A stretch of DNA of 64,000 bases from the NCBI RefSeq assembly GCF_002813445.1, contig NZ_PHHD01000001.1:124001-188000 (forward strand), read 5' to 3'. Made by a program: the position numbers and the translations under genes. Source of the DNA: Pseudomonas tolaasii NCPPB 2192 (GTDB lineage Bacteria; Pseudomonadota; Gammaproteobacteria; Pseudomonadales; Pseudomonadaceae). The number at the start of each line of letters is the position of its first letter. The first letter of the stretch is position 1. Under the pieces are notes generated by a model. That model was not told where the DNA came from and searched no databases. It worked only from the letters and a program-made list of their open reading frames with translations. Below, in pieces: positions 61,035-64,000 of this stretch.

Positions 61035-62339
61035 TTAGTTCAGGTGTTCGACACGGATCCGCACCACCGGGCCGACCACGCCTTGCAGGGCTTCCAGGGC
61101 GGCGATGGCGTCGTTGATGTGCTGCTCGCGCACGCGGTGGGTCAGCAGGATCATCGGCACCTGGCCGTTTTGCTCCTCGACTTCCTTCTGCATGATCGAT
61201 TCGATGTTGATGCCACGCTCCGACAGGATGCTGGCCACCTGGGCCAACACGCCCGGGTGGTCCTGGGCCTGAATGCGCAGGTAGTAGGCACTTTCGCAGG
61301 CTTCGATCGGCAGGATCGGGTGGGCCGACAGCGAATCCGGCTGGAAGGCCAGGTGCGGCACACGGTTTTCCGGGTCGCTGGTCATGGCGCGAACCACGTC
61401 CACCAGGTCGGCGATCACGGAAGATGCGGTCGGCTCCATGCCGGCACCGGCGCCATAGAACAGGGTCGAACCGGCAGCGTCACCGTTGACCATTACCGCG
61501 TTCATCACGCCATTGACATTGGCGATCAGGCGGTCGGCCGGGATCAGCGTCGGGTGCACTCGCAGCTCGATACCGGCCGGTGTGCTGCGCGCCACGCCCA
61601 GGTGCTTGATGCGGTAACCCAAGGCTTCGGCGTAGTTCACGTCGGCAGTGGTCAGCTGGGTGATGCCTTCGGTGTAGGCCTTGTCGAACTGCAGCGGGAT
61701 ACCGAAAGCGATGGACGCCAGGATGGTCAGCTTGTGGGCGGCGTCGATGCCTTCCACGTCGAAGGTCGGGTCGGCTTCGGCGTAGCCCAGGGCCTGTGCT
61801 TCGGCCAGCACGTCTTCGAAGGTACGGCCCTTCTCGCGCATTTCGGTGAGGATGAAGTTACCAGTGCCATTGATGATGCCGGCGACCCAGTTGATGCGGT
61901 TGGCAGACAGGCCTTCACGGATCGCCTTGATCACCGGGATACCACCGGCTACAGCAGCTTCGAACGCTACGATCACGCCCTTTTCGCGGGCCCTGGCGAA
62001 AATTTCATTGCCGTGCACGGCGATCAGCGCCTTGTTGGCGGTGACGACGTGTTTGCCGTTCTCGATGGCCTTGAGTACCAGCTCACGGGCCACGGTGTAG
62101 CCGCCGACCAGCTCGATGACGATATCGATTTCAGGGTTGGTCGCGACGTCGAATACATCGTTGGTAATCGCAATACCGGTCGTTTGGAACTGAGGCTTTG
62201 GCGAACGCGTGGCAATTTGCGCCACTTCAATCCCGCGACCTGCACGGCGGGAAATTTCCTCAGCATTACGCTGAAGTACGTTAAAGGTGCCGCCACCGAC
62301 GGTCCCTAACCCACAGATGCCTACTTTGACCGGTTTCAC
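61035..62339 (-). CDS. hom: Homoserine dehydrogenase
   Basis: 434 aa. It reduces aspartate semialdehyde to homoserine with NAD(P)H, the branch step to threonine and methionine. The Rossmann motif VKVGICGLGTVGGGTFNVLQ is at the N terminus; VVTANKALIAVHGNEIFARA and the catalytic-region FEAAVAGGIPVIKAIREGLS are typical. An ACT domain for threonine feedback covers about residues 350-425 (YYLRIQAQDHPGVLAQVASI). The start is GTG at 62339 with GGGGAG upstream; an ATG five codons earlier lacks a ribosome site. The order hom then thrC suggests one threonine operon. Confidence 0.97.
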   Translation of the reverse strand: MKPVKVGICGLGTVGGGTFNVLQRNAEEISRRAGRGIEVAQIATRSPKPQFQTTGIAITNDVFDVATNPEIDIVIELVGGYTVARELVLKAIENGKHVVTANKALIAVHGNEIFARAREKGVIVAFEAAVAGGIPVIKAIREGLSANRINWVAGIINGTGNFILTEMREKGRTFEDVLAEAQALGYAEADPTFDVEGIDAAHKLTILASIAFGIPLQFDKAYTEGITQLTTADVNYAEALGYRIKHLGVARSTPAGIELRVHPTLIPADRLIANVNGVMNAVMVNGDAAGSTLFYGAGAGMEPTASSVIADLVDVVRAMTSDPENRVPHLAFQPDSLSAHPILPIEACESAYYLRIQAQDHPGVLAQVASILSERGINIESIMQKEVEEQNGQVPMILLTHRVREQHINDAIAALEALQGVVGPVVRIRVEHLN

Positions 62340-62468
62340 TGAAGAACTCCCCATGAAACGGCCGACGCGAGGTCGGCCGTGGAAAACAGCCGCACAACTG
62401 CGGCTTTCAATTAATGACCCGCTGACTGATCAACGGGCCATGATCGTCAAAGGTTCGACGATGCTGGT

Positions 62469-63200
62469 TTATTTGGCACTTAACGCCAGTTTGGCAACTT
62501 GTGGGGCCGGCTGGTAGCCCGGAATTACCTGACCATCCGCCAAAACGATGGCCGGTGTACCGTTCACACCGATTGACTGGCCCAGCGCAAACTGCTTGGA
62601 AACCGGATTGGCACATTTGGCCGCCTTGATTTCCTTGCCATCGACCATCTTGTCCATGGCGGCTTTCTTGTCGGCCGAGCACCAAACGGCTTGCAGTTGC
62701 TCGTCACCCGGCGAGCCCAGGCCCTGACGCGGGAAAGCTACGTAGCGCACTTCCACACCCATCTTGTTCAGCGCAGGCACTTCGGCGTGCAGCTTGTGGC
62801 AATACGGGCAGGTGGTGTCGGTGAACACAGTGATATGGGTCTTGGTTTCGCCGATGGCCGGATACACCACGGTTTCAGCTACCGGGATGCCGTTGATCAG
62901 CTTCGACACGCCCAGGCGCTCGGCTTTTTCGGTCAGGTTGACCGGCTTGCCGTCTTTCAACTGGAACAGGTAACCCTGAACGATGTACTGGCCGTCGGCA
63001 CTGGCGTACAGCACGCGGCTGCCCTTGAGCTTGACTTCATACAGGCCGGCCATGGGGCTTGCGCCGATGCTCTCGATCGGGGTATCGAGTTGCAGGCTGG
63101 CCAGGCTCTTGCGGATGGTCTGCTCGGCGGCGTCATCGGCGAAGGCAAAGGTGGAAACCAACGCAATGGCTGCGGCGGCAATAATCTGGGTCAAGCGCAT
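62469..63200 (-). CDS. dsbC: Periplasmic disulfide isomerase DsbC
   Basis: 243 aa. Signal peptide cut near AFA-DD (residue ~20). The N-terminal dimerisation domain (ESIGASPMAGLYEVKLKGSR) is followed by a linker and a thioredoxin-fold domain with active site CPYC (DTTCPYCHKLHAEVP, near residues 130-133). A second structural disulfide is likely between the cysteines of VWCSADKK and AKCANP. DsbC reshuffles wrong disulfides in the periplasm and is kept reduced by DsbD. It lies between xerD and hom, the usual Pseudomonas order xerD-dsbC-hom-thrC. Confidence 0.97.
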   Translation of the reverse strand: MRLTQIIAAAAIALVSTFAFADDAAEQTIRKSLASLQLDTPIESIGASPMAGLYEVKLKGSRVLYASADGQYIVQGYLFQLKDGKPVNLTEKAERLGVSKLINGIPVAETVVYPAIGETKTHITVFTDTTCPYCHKLHAEVPALNKMGVEVRYVAFPRQGLGSPGDEQLQAVWCSADKKAAMDKMVDGKEIKAAKCANPVSKQFALGQSIGVNGTPAIVLADGQVIPGYQPAPQVAKLALSAK

Positions 63201-63363
63201 GGGAACTCCTGAAGGCAGATGCAGGGACGGGAAGGAACACCGCCTGGAAACGCGGCGCTGTAAACACAAGGTTGACCGTCCCCTTTGCTAACCGGCAAAG
63301 CCTACCACAGTTGGGCGCAACGGCAGCCCGCAGCGGGATAAATTGGCTTTTTACCGAATGTTT

Positions 63364-64000
63364 TCAGCCTCGCGGATGATGCTTGGCGTGCATGTCCTGC
63401 AAGCGGGCACGCGCGACGTGGGTATAGATCTGGGTGGTGGATAAATCGCTGTGGCCCAGCAGCATCTGGACCACACGCAAATCCGCACCATGGTTGAGCA
63501 AATGGGTGGCAAACGCATGGCGCAACGTGTGGGGCGACAGTGCCTTGCCGATCCCGGCAACCCTGGCCTGGTGCTTGATGCGGTGCCAGAAGGTCTGGCG
63601 CGTCATCTGCTCGCCACGCAGGCTGGGAAACAAAACATCGCTGGGCCGCCCGCCGAGCAGTTCACTACGGGCATCACGCATGTAGCGCTCCACCCACACA
63701 ATCGCTTCTTCCCCCATCGGCACCAGCCGCTCCTTGCTGCCCTTGCCCATCACGCGCAACACGCCCTGGCGCAGGTTGACCTGTTCGAGCGTCAGGCTGA
63801 TCAGTTCAGTCACGCGCAGACCGCAGGCGTACAACACCTCGAGCATGGCGCGATCACGCTGACCGATGGCTTCGCTCAGGTCGGGAGCGGCGAGCAAGGC
63901 GTCGACGTCGGCTTCCGACAGGGATTTGGGTAGCGGCCTGCCGAGTTGCGGCATATCGACTTGCAGGGTGGGGTCTACAGCAATCAGTTTTTCCCGTAGC
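63364..64000 (-). CDS. xerD: Tyrosine recombinase XerD (5' part beyond window edge)
   Basis: The last ~212 codons are present, and the frame is open past the right edge (EKLIAVDPTLQVDMPQLGRP). XerD with XerC resolves chromosome dimers at dif near the division site. The catalytic domain shows the first Arg in ACGLRVTELISLTLEQVNLR, Lys region VMGKGSKERLVPMG, then the HxxR box LSPHTLRHAFATHLLNHGAD. The nucleophilic Tyr is in LLGHSDLSTTQIYTHV near the end. The downstream order dsbC-hom-thrC on this strand fits XerD rather than XerC. The gene is not broken as far as visible. Confidence 0.95.
   Translation of the reverse strand, partial: LREKLIAVDPTLQVDMPQLGRPLPKSLSEADVDALLAAPDLSEAIGQRDRAMLEVLYACGLRVTELISLTLEQVNLRQGVLRVMGKGSKERLVPMGEEAIVWVERYMRDARSELLGGRPSDVLFPSLRGEQMTRQTFWHRIKHQARVAGIGKALSPHTLRHAFATHLLNHGADLRVVQMLLGHSDLSTTQIYTHVARARLQDMHAKHHPRG

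Overview
The window looks like chromosomal DNA of a fluorescent pseudomonad (Pseudomonas fluorescens group). The evidence is high GC, Entner-Doudoroff and ColRS gene neighbourhoods known from Pseudomonas, Pseudomonas-restricted small proteins, and 17 REP/REPIN-type palindromes built on GTGGGAGCTGGCTTGCC-like arms between genes. It is mostly core genome. I see no prophage, transposase, integron, CRISPR array or recognisable defence island.

Layout. 1-4.2 kb: 3' end of pyruvate kinase, a crotonase, a ferredoxin-reductase fusion and class I fumarase. 4.4-9.1 kb: a sensor kinase, a sigma54-activator response regulator and an alpha-ketoglutarate-type MFS permease; the permease has a very good -24/-12 promoter preceded by a repeated putative activator site. 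9.2-12.2 kb: small accessory genes (flavin reductase-like, 81-aa unknown, ABM monooxygenase) and an AraC-type regulator with inverted repeats upstream. 12.2-18.6 kb: central glucose metabolism, gltS-gltR-glk-edd on the minus strand diverging from gap, with two HexR-like operators between edd and gap. 18.8-23.8 kb: a FecI/FecR/TonB-receptor/heme-oxygenase unit for heme iron, with two Fur-box-like sequences. 24-31 kb: DUF454 protein, chemoreceptor, nitroreductase, and a DUF1111 / imelysin / DUF1513 envelope operon of the type linked to iron. 31.3-37.3 kb: ColRS, its methyltransferase and InaA kinase neighbours with a ColR-like operator, then a second OmpR-type two-component pair. 37.5-43.2 kb: groESL, fxsA, HugZ-like, DUF481 and ATL proteins. 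43.2-49.5 kb: ampG, proS, lipoprotein, dinB and two tandem initiator tRNAs. 49.8-58.5 kb: mprF plus AcvB/VirJ-type hydrolase, recJ, yaeQ, a CoA-transferase and a periplasmic binding-like protein. 58.6-64 kb: two small proteins, then thrC-hom-dsbC-xerD on the minus strand (xerD runs off the window).

Working together: several blocks link carbon supply to control. The kinase/regulator/permease set should drive 2-oxoglutarate uptake. HexR-like sites and GltRS should couple Entner-Doudoroff flux to glucose intermediates. CA-rich (Hfq/Crc-type) motifs next to the kgtP and gltR ribosome sites suggest catabolite repression. Envelope homeostasis recurs as a second theme (ColRS/InaA, MprF/AcvB, AmpG, DsbC). 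The strongest non-routine signals are regulatory sites and REPIN structure rather than a new gene system.
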